A DNA stretch of 64,000 nt, taken from Fodinibius salicampi (GTDB lineage: Bacteria > Bacteroidota > Rhodothermia > Balneolales > Balneolaceae). The notes under the pieces were generated by a model, which was given only the letters and a program-made list of their open reading frames with translations, was not told where the DNA came from and did not search any database. The DNA lies in the NCBI RefSeq assembly GCF_039545095.1, contig NZ_BAABRS010000005.1, positions 1 through 64,000 of the forward strand, written 5' to 3'. Positions 8,787 through 18,016 of this stretch are shown here, piece by piece (within the stretch, counting starts at the first letter, position 1; each line of letters starts with the position of its first letter). The position numbers were made by a program, and so were the translations under genes.

Positions 8787-9413
8787 CTATTCAAACAGGG
8801 CTGCCAACGTGCGGGCCGCGAACTGCGGATCATCAGCGGTACAAATAGCCGAGCTTACTGCCAGTATATCAGCACCGGCAACTATAACTTCCGGTGCATT
8901 TTGCAAGGTAATCCCGCCAATGGCTACTAATGGACCGGATATCTCCGCTCGCACTTGTCGCAAGGTATCCAGTCCCCGGGGTTCATAATCTTTCTGCTTG
9001 GTGGTGGTTTTGAAGATATGGCCGAGTGCCACATAATCAGCATCTGTATTTGACACCTGGCATGCTTCATCCAAATTTGATGCTGTTCCGCCAATCACTG
9101 TCTCAGTCCCCAGTACTTTGCGAGTCGCAGAAAGGGGGATATCATCTTGTCCCAGATGAACGCCATCCGCTCCGCCGGCCTTTGCAAGGTCGGGGCGGTC
9201 ATTCACAATCAAAAGATGCTCTTTTTTACTCTCCAGCTCGGTAATTGCCCTAATCTGCTTCAACGCTTTTGAGTCGGGTGTATTCTTAGCACGATATTGC
9301 ACCATCTTAACACCGGCCTTGTAAGCCGCATCGGCCAGTGCCACATGAGAATAGCGATCCTGCATCTGGGTATCCGTAATCAGGTAGATACCCTGGTAAT
9401 CCTGGATATTCAT
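8787..9413 (-). CDS. thiE: Thiamine phosphate synthase ThiE
   Basis: A 208-residue TIM-barrel enzyme that joins HMP-pyrophosphate and thiazole phosphate to thiamine monophosphate. The family blocks are 'YRAKN', 'LLIVNDRPDLA' (the Asn-Asp-Arg of true ThiE), 'GVHLGQDDIP' and 'ALGHIFKTTTK'. The conserved phosphate-binding loop 'VAIGGIT' and 'LAVSSAI' close the barrel. It is the last gene of the thiamine operon, 73 bases after tenI. The window holds two members of this superfamily; this one keeps the synthase residues, whereas the upstream paralogue looks like TenI. Confidence 0.92.
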   Translation of the reverse strand: MNIQDYQGIYLITDTQMQDRYSHVALADAAYKAGVKMVQYRAKNTPDSKALKQIRAITELESKKEHLLIVNDRPDLAKAGGADGVHLGQDDIPLSATRKVLGTETVIGGTASNLDEACQVSNTDADYVALGHIFKTTTKQKDYEPRGLDTLRQVRAEISGPLVAIGGITLQNAPEVIVAGADILAVSSAICTADDPQFAARTLAALFE

Positions 9414-9486
9414 AAACTATATCTTAAAATTTTATATATGTGTGTGCTTTAAACCGTTGTTCGCAGGATGTCTTTTTTTGAAATCA

Positions 9487-10116
9487 TCAAGCAAACTGGC
9501 TATTAAAAGCCTCAACCTTCCGGCCTATATCATCGGCCTCCATCAGCGCAGAGATCCCGGCCACCCCATAAGCTCCGGCCTGCAGGCATTCCGCCACCTT
9601 TGCAGGCGTTACTCCTCCCACCGCAAATACCGGTACAGAAGTACCCTCACAAACCTTTTCCAAGCTATCGGTTCCCTGGGGCTTTCCGTATTCTTCCTTG
9701 GAGGGCGTAAAGAAAACAGGTCCGAATAACAGGAAATCAGCTCCTTCTTTCTCAGCTTTTTTTGCAGCTTCCAGGGAATGTACGCTGGCCCCGATAGAAA
9801 ACTGAGGCCAATATTGACGAACCGCTGAGGGTGGAAATCCTTCTTCCGGACAGTGCACCCCATCGGCCGCAACCACTTGGGCCACATCGGGGCGACTATT
9901 AATAAAAAGCCGGACATCAAATCGCGCCGTAACCTCACGAATCTGATGTGCCAGTTCACAAAGGTCCTTTCCGGACAGATCCTTCTCCCGCAGCTGCACC
10001 GCCTGTATACCCGCTTTGCAGGCTTCCTGCACCACCTCCCTAAGCGGACGTGGAGCACATGCCTTTCGACTGGTAATCAGATAGTAGCGAAAGTCCGGTT
10101 GCGGCTTATTCATCAT
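9487..10116 (-). CDS. tenI: Thiazole tautomerase TenI (ThiE paralogue)
   Basis: A 209-residue ThiE-superfamily protein. The synthase motif 'NDR' is changed to 'NSR', and 'GVHLGQDD' to 'GVHCPEEG'. It carries '[20 protein letters not shown]', which matches the TenI block holding the catalytic His of the Bacillus tautomerase. TenI isomerises the ThiG product to the aromatic thiazole carboxylate. Its start (ATGATG) overlaps the last 11 bases of thiG, which fits coupled translation and a role straight after ThiG. A second thiamine phosphate synthase remains possible, but the altered pyrophosphate-side residues argue against it. Confidence 0.82.
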   Translation of the reverse strand: MMNKPQPDFRYYLITSRKACAPRPLREVVQEACKAGIQAVQLREKDLSGKDLCELAHQIREVTARFDVRLFINSRPDVAQVVAADGVHCPEEGFPPSAVRQYWPQFSIGASVHSLEAAKKAEKEGADFLLFGPVFFTPSKEEYGKPQGTDSLEKVCEGTSVPVFAVGGVTPAKVAECLQAGAYGVAGISALMEADDIGRKVEAFNSQFA

Positions 10117-10894
10117 TTTCGGACACCTCTAACAGTCCCTCTTCCGGGCTCGATGCCTTAGCATATAGCCTTTTGGGCATACGTCCAGCTTCCAGAGCCA
10201 TACGGCCCGCTTCAATGCTTTTTTTCATTGCCCCGGCCATCTTTACAGGATGCTTGGCCTGGGAGATAGCTGAATTCATCAGTACTCCATCCATGCCCAA
10301 CTCCATAGCAATAGCGGCATCCGAGGCGGTTCCAACTCCCGCATCAACAATAACGGGCACATCCATCTGTTCTTTGATAATACGCAAATTATAAGGATTG
10401 CGGATTCCCATACCAGAACCAATGGGGGCCCCCAGCGGCATGACCGCCGCGCACCCCATATCCGCCAGCTTTCGGCACGTTATGGGATCGTCATTCACAT
10501 ATGGCAAGACGACAAAATCATCCAAAATTAGCTGCTCTGCGGCTTTGAGTAGCTCCGGTACATCGGGAAACAGCGTTTCGTCATCGCCAATCACCTCCAG
10601 TTTTACCCAATTGGTACCCAAAGCTTCACGTCCCAGCTTAGCGGTTGTAATGGCTTCTTTGGCGGTATAGCAACCAGCCGTATTGGGCAATAAGAAATAG
10701 CCGTCTTCCTCAAGATATTCTAAAATATTTTCTCCCTGGCCTTTATTTAAATTGGCACGACGCAAAGCTACCGTTACCATTTCAGTACCGCTGGCCTGCA
10801 ATGCTTCCCTCATGGTTTCGGGATCAGGGAACCGGGCACTTCCTACGATTAATCGGGAATCAAATTTCCGGTCGGCAATGACTAATGAACTCAT
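10106..10894 (-). CDS. thiG: Thiazole synthase ThiG
   Basis: A 262-residue TIM-barrel enzyme that builds the thiazole phosphate ring from DXP, the thiocarboxylate on ThiS and dehydroglycine. The conserved blocks are '[12 protein letters not shown]', '[14 protein letters not shown]', '[10 protein letters not shown]' (Schiff-base Lys), '[16 protein letters not shown]' and '[18 protein letters not shown]'. Full family length. It follows thiS by 30 bases and overlaps tenI. Confidence 0.95.
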   Translation of the reverse strand: MSSLVIADRKFDSRLIVGSARFPDPETMREALQASGTEMVTVALRRANLNKGQGENILEYLEEDGYFLLPNTAGCYTAKEAITTAKLGREALGTNWVKLEVIGDDETLFPDVPELLKAAEQLILDDFVVLPYVNDDPITCRKLADMGCAAVMPLGAPIGSGMGIRNPYNLRIIKEQMDVPVIVDAGVGTASDAAIAMELGMDGVLMNSAISQAKHPVKMAGAMKKSIEAGRMALEAGRMPKRLYAKASSPEEGLLEVSENDE

Positions 10895-10924
10895 AATATT
10901 ATGTGTTTATATATACTTTTATAA

Positions 10925-11128
10925 TTATCCGCCCTGGGTAGCCCGGATTATTTCAATATGGTCGTCTTCCTCCAGCTGGTAATCTTCCCACTGATCCTTC
11001 GGAACCACTGAATCATTAACGGCTATTGCTACTCCTTTTTCACCATGTTCAATATCAAATGACTGAAGCAGCTTCTTCACCGTCTTTGCGTCTGTATTCT
11101 TTTCTTCTCCATTTACGGTCAACTTCAT
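10925..11128 (-). CDS. thiS: Sulfur carrier protein ThiS
   Basis: A 67-residue ubiquitin-like protein ending in the obligatory Gly-Gly ('RATQGG'), whose C-terminal carboxylate is adenylated and thiolated to deliver sulfur to ThiG. 'VNGEEKNTDAKTV' at the start and 'VAIAVNDSVVPKDQWEDYQL' in the middle match the family. The adenylyltransferase ThiF that would charge it is not in this operon or window. Confidence 0.93.
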   Translation of the reverse strand: MKLTVNGEEKNTDAKTVKKLLQSFDIEHGEKGVAIAVNDSVVPKDQWEDYQLEEDDHIEIIRATQGG

Positions 11129-11155
11129 AATATCAAAAATATAATCTTTCTGTTT

Positions 11156-12277
11156 CTAGCTAAATCTCTGTGGCCGAAAAGGCTTCATCCACGGGGGCAC
11201 TGTCCCGTCTAGTATCTCGTCAACCAATGTATAAACGGTCACCGGTGTCAGTAAAATTCCATGGCGGTAATGACCCGTTGCATAAAAAAGTCCCGGGATA
11301 TTTGTTTCTCCTATGATAGGAGCATGATCTCTGCTGGCCGGACGTAATCCTGCAATGGTTTCAACCAGCGGCAAGTCAAAGATAGAAGGAACAATCTCCC
11401 ATCCATCTTCCAGCAGCTCTTTTTGTCCCCCTGCTGTCGGCCTTTTGTCAAAGCCTTTCTCTTCGGAGGTGGCCCCCAGCCGGATCGTCCCGTCCTCTTT
11501 GGGCACCATGTACATCCGCGGTGACCGTACGGTCCCTTTAAGCGGACAATCATCCGTCTTTTCCAGCGTAACAACCTGTCCCTTTACCGGCCGGATGGGG
11601 GGACGAAAACGCTCAGGGATACCGGCTAGCTGCTGTGACCAACAACCGGCGGCTACCACTACTTTATCAAAGGCATATTCAGAGTTTCCGGTGACGATTC
11701 CCTCTACCGAGGAATTTCTTGTCTTTATTTTCTCAACCTTTGTCTTTTCCCTGAGCTTCCCCCCTGCTTGTTCAAGGGCTTTTCGTAACGCCTGTACGAG
11801 CTTACGATTATCGATCTGGGAATCTTCCGGCAACCAGATCCCTGAAACAACATTTGGAGAAAGCAGGGGTTCTCGTGCCCGGGCCTCCGTACCGGTAATT
11901 AATTCCACACTGAGCTCCAGCTCTTCCCTGAAATCATACAGTCGCTTAAGGCGTTCCGTGTCATCGCGATCAATGCCGGTCATCAGCGTACCGCACCGGT
12001 CAAATACCGGGACCGATGAGACCTCTTCCGAGAGTTCATCCAGCAGCTGTGGATACAGTTGCAGACTTCGCTGCCCCAGCTTCATAAGATCAATCTCTTC
12101 GAATCCTACCTCGGCATAGGGAGCTAGCATCCCTGCTGCTACCCAACTGGCCTCACCTCCGGCACGTCCCTTTTCAAATACCGTAACTTCTACGCCACGG
12201 CGAGCCAATTGCCAGCCTATTCCCAGGCCTATAATACCCCCGCCAATAATTGCTATATGTTGAGACTTATTCTGCAT
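11156..12277 (-). CDS. thiO: Glycine oxidase ThiO
   Basis: A 373-residue FAD-dependent amine oxidase of the DAO family. The dinucleotide-binding motif GGGIIGLGIG sits at residues 12-21, and 'GGEASWVAAGMLAPYAE' is characteristic of ThiO. The C-terminal FAD motif region 'AGLRPASRDHAPIIGE...YATGHYRHGILLTP' is complete. ThiO oxidises glycine to dehydroglycine for ThiG with oxygen, replacing the radical enzyme ThiH, and so points to an aerobic version of the pathway. It lies between ykoC and thiS. Confidence 0.93.
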   Translation of the reverse strand: MQNKSQHIAIIGGGIIGLGIGWQLARRGVEVTVFEKGRAGGEASWVAAGMLAPYAEVGFEEIDLMKLGQRSLQLYPQLLDELSEEVSSVPVFDRCGTLMTGIDRDDTERLKRLYDFREELELSVELITGTEARAREPLLSPNVVSGIWLPEDSQIDNRKLVQALRKALEQAGGKLREKTKVEKIKTRNSSVEGIVTGNSEYAFDKVVVAAGCWSQQLAGIPERFRPPIRPVKGQVVTLEKTDDCPLKGTVRSPRMYMVPKEDGTIRLGATSEEKGFDKRPTAGGQKELLEDGWEIVPSIFDLPLVETIAGLRPASRDHAPIIGETNIPGLFYATGHYRHGILLTPVTVYTLVDEILDGTVPPWMKPFRPQRFS

Positions 12278-12298
12278 CTTTTAATCTTTCCTCAAACT

Positions 12299-13093
12299 TC
12301 AAAACCGTACATCAGTAATAGTGAACATCGGCCACCAGGAACCAATCAACCATGCACCGGTGAAAATGCTAATCCAGCATACCACCATCAAGCCATCTGC
12401 GTAGGAAAAGCCCGAGCGATAGTAGTACGTCCTATTCTTACTATTATTAAACCGACGGGCTTCCATCGCAACCGCAATACGCTGGGCGCGGCGAATACTT
12501 TGGGCCAGCAGAGGAATCGCATACAGCCGAATTCCCTCCATCAGGCCACTCCAGCTTTTCATCAATAGAATACCCCGAACTTGATACGCCTGTTTAAGCG
12601 TTTTGAACTCTTCCAGCATTAATGGCAACATACGCAGCGAGGCCATAAAACTATAAGCATAGCGAGGAGGTAACTTCAGTTGCTGCATCATCGAATAGAA
12701 CAGCAATACCGGTCGCGTTGTAAGCGCAAACAGGAGTCCGATCAATCCAAAACTAAAAGCCCGGAATCCTACATGCATTCCCCTGAAAAAACTTTCCCTG
12801 CTAATAATCACCGGACCCCATTGCCACCAGAGGGTTTCTCCTTTGCCGAACATTATCATAGAGGCACCGGTCGAGACAAAAACAAAAAGAAAGGGAATCA
12901 GGAACAGCAATACTCTTGAAATCGGTTGTCCCGACCCCAAAAAAAGCATGAGTATCAACGCTAAAACAAGCGGTATAATCACATTGATATTATGGATAAA
13001 TAAAATAGCTACAATGCCTCCAATCATGAGTCCCAGTTTTAAGGACGGGTTAATCCCATGTAGCCATGAGGGATGTCGATCGCTATATAACAT
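12299..13093 (-). CDS. ykoC: Energy-coupling factor transporter transmembrane protein (YkoC-like EcfT)
   Basis: A 264-residue membrane protein with about five hydrophobic segments. It carries EcfT marks: the N-terminal 'LHGINPSLKLGLMI' and the cytoplasmic coupling helices 'RGILLMKSWSG' and 'SIRRAQRIAVAMEARRF' with their Ala-Arg-Arg type signatures. It overlaps the end of the ATPase gene by 11 bases and sits with a YkoE-like substrate protein, which makes the YkoEDC hydroxymethylpyrimidine/thiamine-precursor transporter the best reading. Substrate specificity is inferred from the operon. Confidence 0.88.
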   Translation of the reverse strand: MLYSDRHPSWLHGINPSLKLGLMIGGIVAILFIHNINVIIPLVLALILMLFLGSGQPISRVLLFLIPFLFVFVSTGASMIMFGKGETLWWQWGPVIISRESFFRGMHVGFRAFSFGLIGLLFALTTRPVLLFYSMMQQLKLPPRYAYSFMASLRMLPLMLEEFKTLKQAYQVRGILLMKSWSGLMEGIRLYAIPLLAQSIRRAQRIAVAMEARRFNNSKNRTYYYRSGFSYADGLMVVCWISIFTGAWLIGSWWPMFTITDVRF

Positions 13094-14597
13094 GATTCAC
13101 CTTTTTATCTGTCGATTCATGCATTCTGTAGCCAGGGTAATCCGACTGTAACTGTCCGTCCCGGACTTCCCAAACCCTCGTGGCGTATCGCTGAACGATT
13201 TCCGGATCGTGCGTGACCATTAGTATAGAAGTCCCGTCATTCCTCAGCTGCTCCAGCTCTTCCAAGATAGCAAAAGTATTACCGGCATCCTGTCCAAAAG
13301 TGGGCTCATCCAGCAATAAAAGTTTACGCTCAACTATGGTTGTAGAAGCTATACTTAACCGGCGTTTCTGTCCCGTTGAAAGCTGATACGGGTTTTGCTC
13401 GCTCATTTCTTTCAAATCAAACTGTTTTAAGGCTTGCTCAACCTTTAGCTGCATATCGTCCGAGGAGGACTGCAGCTGGCGTATAGTAAAGGCTATCTCT
13501 TCGAAGACGCTTTGAGCCACAAACTGCAGCTCCGGATTTTGGAATACAAATCCAATATCTAATGCTACCTGTCCGGTACTTTTAATTCGTTTCCCCTCCA
13601 AATGGTATTTACCTTCCGTTTTAATAAGCTGCATAAGCGCCAACAAAAGCGTACTCTTCCCGGCCCCATTCGGACCGGTAATCGCAATCCATTCTCCTTC
13701 CTCAACCTGAAGTTCCGGAAGCTCCATACGAACCTCATCGCCGCGATAGCCTTTGAGTTTTTCAATCCGGAGCAGAGGTGGATTGTTATTTTCGCCAGAG
13801 GCGGGTTCCGAAAAAGGAATTATATTAGCTGTTTGATCATGGGTTGCCCAACTTTCAGCATGCCAAATGCCGTAGCGATCCAGCAACTGACGGTACCGAT
13901 TTTGTATCACTTCCGGCGAGTCGTCTGCTATAAATTCTCCCTGCTTATCTAATACGATTACTCGGTCTACAAAATTGATCACCTCCTCGATCTTATGCTC
14001 CACAATAAGCAAGGTTTTATCGCGTCCAAGCTGACGAACATGTTCCCAAATAGCGGTAGTTCCGGACGGATCCAATAAGGCAGTAGGCTCATCCAGTACA
14101 AATGTATCCGGCTGCAACGCTAACGCTGATGCCAAGGCCAACCGTTGCTTTTGTCCCTGCGATAACGTTTCAATGGGCCGGTGTATATCTTCAAAATGTA
14201 AGCCGACCTGTTGTAAATAATGGTGAATATATCCGGTCATTTCACTCCGGGGAACCTCCAAATTCTCCAATACAAATGCGATCTCCTCATCCACATACGG
14301 CATACAGAATTGGGCATCAGGATCCTGAAATACATAACCCCAGGAATCGAAGCACTTGCGGTCGGCCCACTCAACAGGAAGCTCAACCGCTACCGGCACA
14401 AGCCCGGTCATCACTTTCAACAATGTAGATTTACCCGACCCGGAGGGCCCCAGCAGCAATACTTTTTCGCCCTGACGTATATCCAGCGACAAGCCATCAA
14501 ACAACAGCGTTTGCTTAGCCGGAAACCGAAGCTTTAAATCCGCTACCCGGGCAGCGAGATGATCAGTATTGCTATTTCCGTTTGGATTCTCTTTCAT
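13083..14597 (-). CDS. ykoD: Fused two-domain ECF transporter ATPase (YkoD-like)
   Basis: A 504-residue protein with two ABC ATPase domains in one chain. The first has Walker A 'LGPSGSGKST', signature 'LSQGQKQRLALAS' and Walker B 'TFVLDEPTALLD'. The second has 'TGPNGAGKST', 'LSTGQKRRLSIAS' and 'LLLLDEPTFGQD'. Both halves keep the catalytic motifs. The fusion replaces separate EcfA1/EcfA2 subunits, as in Bacillus YkoD. It energises the import of thiamine precursors together with ykoE (10 bases upstream) and ykoC (overlapping downstream). Confidence 0.92.
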   Translation of the reverse strand: MKENPNGNSNTDHLAARVADLKLRFPAKQTLLFDGLSLDIRQGEKVLLLGPSGSGKSTLLKVMTGLVPVAVELPVEWADRKCFDSWGYVFQDPDAQFCMPYVDEEIAFVLENLEVPRSEMTGYIHHYLQQVGLHFEDIHRPIETLSQGQKQRLALASALALQPDTFVLDEPTALLDPSGTTAIWEHVRQLGRDKTLLIVEHKIEEVINFVDRVIVLDKQGEFIADDSPEVIQNRYRQLLDRYGIWHAESWATHDQTANIIPFSEPASGENNNPPLLRIEKLKGYRGDEVRMELPELQVEEGEWIAITGPNGAGKSTLLLALMQLIKTEGKYHLEGKRIKSTGQVALDIGFVFQNPELQFVAQSVFEEIAFTIRQLQSSSDDMQLKVEQALKQFDLKEMSEQNPYQLSTGQKRRLSIASTTIVERKLLLLDEPTFGQDAGNTFAILEELEQLRNDGTSILMVTHDPEIVQRYATRVWEVRDGQLQSDYPGYRMHESTDKKVNHVI

Positions 14598-14607
14598 CCT
14601 ATTAGAA

Positions 14608-15180
14608 TTAAACTTTAAGCGTATCCACGGGACGAACTAATTCTGCCACTCCGGTTTTTTCAAGTGCCGTTACCAATCGATGCCCCATCCATCCGGCAAT
14701 TACGATAGCTCCTGTCAGCCGAAAACCAACCAAAAGCGAAAGGTTCCATAGGGCCAAATCACCAATATATCCCTGTAGTGAATCCAATACCAGGGATCCC
14801 AGTGTGGCTGCTACTGCGGCTGCTATAGCTACACTGACCGTATATTTGCGATAGCCGACCCCGGCAAAAATAAGTTCTGCGGCCAACCCCTGAGCTACTC
14901 CGGAGAGCAATACGGCTAGTCCCCATTCAGATCCCATAAAAAATTCTCCCGAGGCCGCCGCTACCTCGGCTAGCAATCCCACGCCCGGCTTTCTGATAAG
15001 CAAATAAGCGACTATTGCTGCAATAAACCACATTCCATAGATCAGTTGTTCCAGGTGCATCCCCAATGGCCTGATAGCATAGTATAGCGGTCCCCAGAGT
15101 TTGTAGATAACTCCAAATACCAGCGCAATAACTGTGGTTACCAGTATGTCGGTTAGCTTAAGCCGATATTGCTTATTCAT
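14608..15180 (-). CDS. ykoE: ECF transporter substrate-binding membrane protein, YkoE family
   Basis: A 190-residue integral membrane protein with about five or six hydrophobic segments. It matches the YkoE pattern: a conserved N-terminal 'YKLWGPLYYAIRPLG', 'LLAEVAAASGEFFMGSEWG' and 'GLAAELIFAGVGYRKY', whose acidic residues lie in the presumed binding pocket. YkoE is the S component that recognises hydroxymethylpyrimidine or thiamine. Position between tenA and the ATPase supports the call. Confidence 0.88.
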   Translation of the reverse strand: MNKQYRLKLTDILVTTVIALVFGVIYKLWGPLYYAIRPLGMHLEQLIYGMWFIAAIVAYLLIRKPGVGLLAEVAAASGEFFMGSEWGLAVLLSGVAQGLAAELIFAGVGYRKYTVSVAIAAAVAATLGSLVLDSLQGYIGDLALWNLSLLVGFRLTGAIVIAGWMGHRLVTALEKTGVAELVRPVDTLKV

Positions 15181-15198
15181 TCTGATTGTTTATGTAAA

Positions 15199-15873
15199 TT
15201 AAGCCGGAATAGCATTCTTCGGTTGATGTTTCCATTGCTCCATTTTGTAGGCGCTATCCCAAAATTTCCACTCAAGCTGGGAAGAGCGAACAAAAGCATG
15301 GGTCATCTGATCGCGCCGACTTTCCGGTTCCTCTTCAGCCACCCGGTCAGTGATAGTAATCGCTTTTTCAACGCCCTCGTTAAATTCCTCTCCTGCATAG
15401 GTATCAATCCAATCCTGGTAGGGATTATCCGGGGCTGCGTTTTCGTAAATATGAAGTCCTACCTCCCGATAGATCCAGAAACAAGGCAACAGCGCTGCGA
15501 TAGCCACCGCATTATCTTTCATCGTTGTCGTGGCCAACAAAAAATTCGTATATGAAAAACAAGAAGGAGATTTATGCAATTGAGTCCCTGCATCGAGCTG
15601 TTCGTAAAATTCGCCGTGCAATTTTCGCTCTACATCAATGGCATTAGTGGCAAAATTCAAGAATTGCCGGGCCTGCTCATTACTATCGGAACGAATACCG
15701 GCCAGCGAAAGCGCCCGTGAATAATCGGCGAGATAGAGCGTATCTTGTTTCAGGTAAAATAGAAATATCTCCTCGGAGAGGGTGCCCGCCGTAAGCTCCC
15801 TGATAAAAGGAAGCTCAAGGATAGCATCGTATATAGGTTCAATTTCATTCCATAGGTTATCCGTGAATTTCAT
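15199..15873 (-). CDS. tenA: Aminopyrimidine aminohydrolase / thiaminase II TenA
   Basis: A 224-residue all-helical TenA protein. The family blocks are 'PFIRELTAGTLSEEIFLFYLKQDTLYLADYSRAL', the Cys-containing 'SPSCFSYTNFLL' and 'LLPCFWIYREVG' (active-site Cys region), and the C-terminal 'SQLEWKFWDSAY' with the catalytic Glu region. TenA hydrolyses aminomethyl-pyrimidine from degraded thiamine to HMP. Together with the YkoEDC transporter it makes a pyrimidine-salvage branch that feeds ThiD, which is the next gene upstream. Confidence 0.92.
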   Translation of the reverse strand: MKFTDNLWNEIEPIYDAILELPFIRELTAGTLSEEIFLFYLKQDTLYLADYSRALSLAGIRSDSNEQARQFLNFATNAIDVERKLHGEFYEQLDAGTQLHKSPSCFSYTNFLLATTTMKDNAVAIAALLPCFWIYREVGLHIYENAAPDNPYQDWIDTYAGEEFNEGVEKAITITDRVAEEEPESRRDQMTHAFVRSSQLEWKFWDSAYKMEQWKHQPKNAIPA

Positions 15874-15900
15874 TATTCAGCTTTTGTTTTTAGGTATTAA

Positions 15901-16740
15901 TTAGCTCCAAAAATTATGAAAATGGTGTAGTGGTCCGCCCCCGCTTCCTATGCTATAGCGGCTGCCTGCCTTGATTGCCCCGGTGATATAAACCTTGGCC
16001 TTATCCACGGCTTCGGGCAGCGTGTCTCCCTTAGCCAAGCCGGAAGCAATGGCCGAGGACAGGGTACACCCTGTTCCATGGGTATTATCCGTCTGTATGC
16101 GCTCGGCCTCAAACCAGAACACATCCTTTCCTGTCTTTTCGTCCGTTTTATCGAGTACCAGGCAATCTGTACTTTGGTCCTCCCGGAAATGTCCCCCTTT
16201 AAGCAGTACTGCTTTCGGACCCATTTCCAAAAGATCACGCGCGGCCTCTTCCACTTGCTGCTGGCTTTCAACTGAATACTCCAACAATCGTTCGGCCTCC
16301 GGGAGATTGGGAGTAATGACATCAGATAGAGGAAACAGCTGTTCTCGCAGTGTTTCCACCGCCTCATCCTTTATAAGCTTTGCCCCACTCTGCGATACCA
16401 TAACCGGGTCCAGAACGATATTTTGCAAGTTATGCCGGGCTATACTTTCGGCAACAGCTTCCATCAATTCGCCGTTAAACAGCATTCCTATCTTGACCGC
16501 ATCCACTCCTATATCCTCAACCACAACGTCGATCTGATCTTTCAAAAACTCAGGCGGCACTTCATGAATAGCACGAACCTCGCGGGTATTCTGGGCGGTA
16601 AGGGCTGCAAAAGCCGACATGCCATAACAACCCAACGCCGAAATGGTTTTCAGATCCGCTTGCACTCCCGCACCTCCGCCGCTATCTGAAGTAGCGATAG
16701 TCAACACGCGATCATATGACTGGTCGTTTTCGACTTGCAT
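15901..16740 (-). CDS. thiD: Hydroxymethylpyrimidine / phosphomethylpyrimidine kinase ThiD
   Basis: A ribokinase-fold kinase that phosphorylates HMP and then HMP phosphate. The start at 16740 (MQVENDQSYDRVLTIA) gives 279 residues and a 10-base gap after thiL. A longer frame starting at 16779 would overlap thiL and add an atypical N-terminus. The motifs are 'SDSGGGAGVQADLKT', 'QNT', 'DPVMVSQSG', 'TPNLPEAE' and the anion-hole 'TDNTHGTGCTLSSAIA'. Confidence 0.94.
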   Translation of the reverse strand: MQVENDQSYDRVLTIATSDSGGGAGVQADLKTISALGCYGMSAFAALTAQNTREVRAIHEVPPEFLKDQIDVVVEDIGVDAVKIGMLFNGELMEAVAESIARHNLQNIVLDPVMVSQSGAKLIKDEAVETLREQLFPLSDVITPNLPEAERLLEYSVESQQQVEEAARDLLEMGPKAVLLKGGHFREDQSTDCLVLDKTDEKTGKDVFWFEAERIQTDNTHGTGCTLSSAIASGLAKGDTLPEAVDKAKVYITGAIKAGSRYSIGSGGGPLHHFHNFWS

Positions 16741-16750
16741 AAAATTACAA

Positions 16751-17782
16751 TCAGCTAAAATGTTTAAATTTCTGTTCATTCACTTCCACTGGCGAGCCAT
16801 CCCAAAGTGTAACGATTCTGGGCTCCCTTTTTGTAACCTTACCTATATCGTACAAAGGCTTGCCGAACTTCTCTCTGAACTGATCTTTTAAATCGGATAT
16901 ATGGCTTTCGGCTACGCTAAAAAGCAGTTGATAATCCTCTCCACCCACAGCTGCCAATTCCCGGGCCTGTTTATCTGTCCCTTCAATACTGCAAAATGCC
17001 TCAAAGGCCGGCGTAAGCGGGAGTCGATCCAGGGCTATTTCAATTTTACAATCACTTTGCTCAGCTATATGACGGACGTCACTCAATAGTCCGTCGGAAA
17101 TATCAATCATGGCGTGAACTTCATCCTGCTGCCCAAGCCATTTCCCCTCATACACCGCGGGGTCGGGCTTGCAGTGCCTTTGAATCAACTTTTTGCGGTG
17201 GTTATCGGAGAGGGATTGGTACTTATGGGGATGGGATAATATTTTAAGTCCTGCAACGGAATCGCCCAGGGGACCGGTAACACATATTCGATCTCCCGGC
17301 TCTGCCATACTGCGCAGTTTCAAGCTATCAGGATTGACAATCCCCATAATGGTGACCGATATCATGATATGAGATTCTGAACGGGTCGTATCTCCCCCCA
17401 GCAACGGGATGTCATATTTTTGAGCGAGGTCAGTCAGCCCATTTCGGAATCTTTGGAGCCAATTTATCGATACCATTCCGGGAAGGGCCAGCGAAAGAAA
17501 ATATCCATCGGACGTTCCCCCCATGGCTGCGATATCAGAGATATTAACTGCCAGGGCTTTATGCCCCAAGTCCTCCGCATTTATGGAATCTAATCGGAAG
17601 TGCACATCCTCGACCAACAGATCGGTACTGATAAGCCGTTCCAATCCACCGGGTCCCTCGCTTGCGGCACAGTCATCTCCTATTCCCATCGCTCCCCTGG
17701 GGATAGATGAACCTGAAAACAAGCGAATAATTTCCTCTTCGCTCAGATCGCTAATTTTTTGTGATGAGGGCGAATCAGCCAT
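16751..17782 (-). CDS. thiL: Thiamine-monophosphate kinase ThiL
   Basis: A 343-residue kinase that makes thiamine pyrophosphate from thiamine monophosphate. The PurM-like fold is shown by 'GIGDDCA', 'STDLLVEDVHFRLD', 'LAVNISDIAAMGG', 'LLGGDTTRS', 'VTGPLGDS' and 'MIDISDGLLSDVRHIAE'. It is the first gene after the TPP riboswitch; the aptamer ends 59 bases before the start codon, so riboswitch folding would directly affect its translation or transcription. Confidence 0.95.
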   Translation of the reverse strand: MADSPSSQKISDLSEEEIIRLFSGSSIPRGAMGIGDDCAASEGPGGLERLISTDLLVEDVHFRLDSINAEDLGHKALAVNISDIAAMGGTSDGYFLSLALPGMVSINWLQRFRNGLTDLAQKYDIPLLGGDTTRSESHIMISVTIMGIVNPDSLKLRSMAEPGDRICVTGPLGDSVAGLKILSHPHKYQSLSDNHRKKLIQRHCKPDPAVYEGKWLGQQDEVHAMIDISDGLLSDVRHIAEQSDCKIEIALDRLPLTPAFEAFCSIEGTDKQARELAAVGGEDYQLLFSVAESHISDLKDQFREKFGKPLYDIGKVTKREPRIVTLWDGSPVEVNEQKFKHFS

Positions 17783-17840
17783 AAAACTATTTTTTATGCT
17801 GCTCGCCGCCGGGAGGCAGGAAAAATCATTCGTTCGATCT

Positions 17841-17921
17841 GTCGTTTCCCTCCGCTGGTTTTATCCAGATCAGGTAGTCAGGATATTATCTCAGCCACTT
17901 TCCTGCAGCACTCCTAACGAC
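17841..17921 (-). promoter_or_regulatory. TPP riboswitch (THI element) leading the thiamine operon
   Basis: Read on the minus strand the segment carries the hallmarks of the TPP aptamer. These are a closing stem GTCGTT...AACGAC, the pyrimidine-sensor motif GGCTGAGA (17897-17890), and the block ACCTGATCTGGATAA followed by ACCAGCGGAGGGAA, which holds the pyrophosphate-sensor helix and conserved 3' strand. TPP binding should repress the downstream genes thiL to thiE. No strong Rho-independent terminator follows, only a GC-rich stretch near 17800-17820, so translational control is a reasonable inference. Confidence 0.95.
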
Positions 17922-18016
17922 AAGCAATAGGATTTCAATAAAGAAGAAAGCTATCCTTTTATAAGGTCTAATGCAACCTGACAGATTTATGTCTGGGGCT
18001 TGTACCTAAAACCGGA

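Noticed and set aside
11355-12119. 254-codon frame opposite thiO
   Set aside because: Ser-rich antisense shadow of a well-supported gene.
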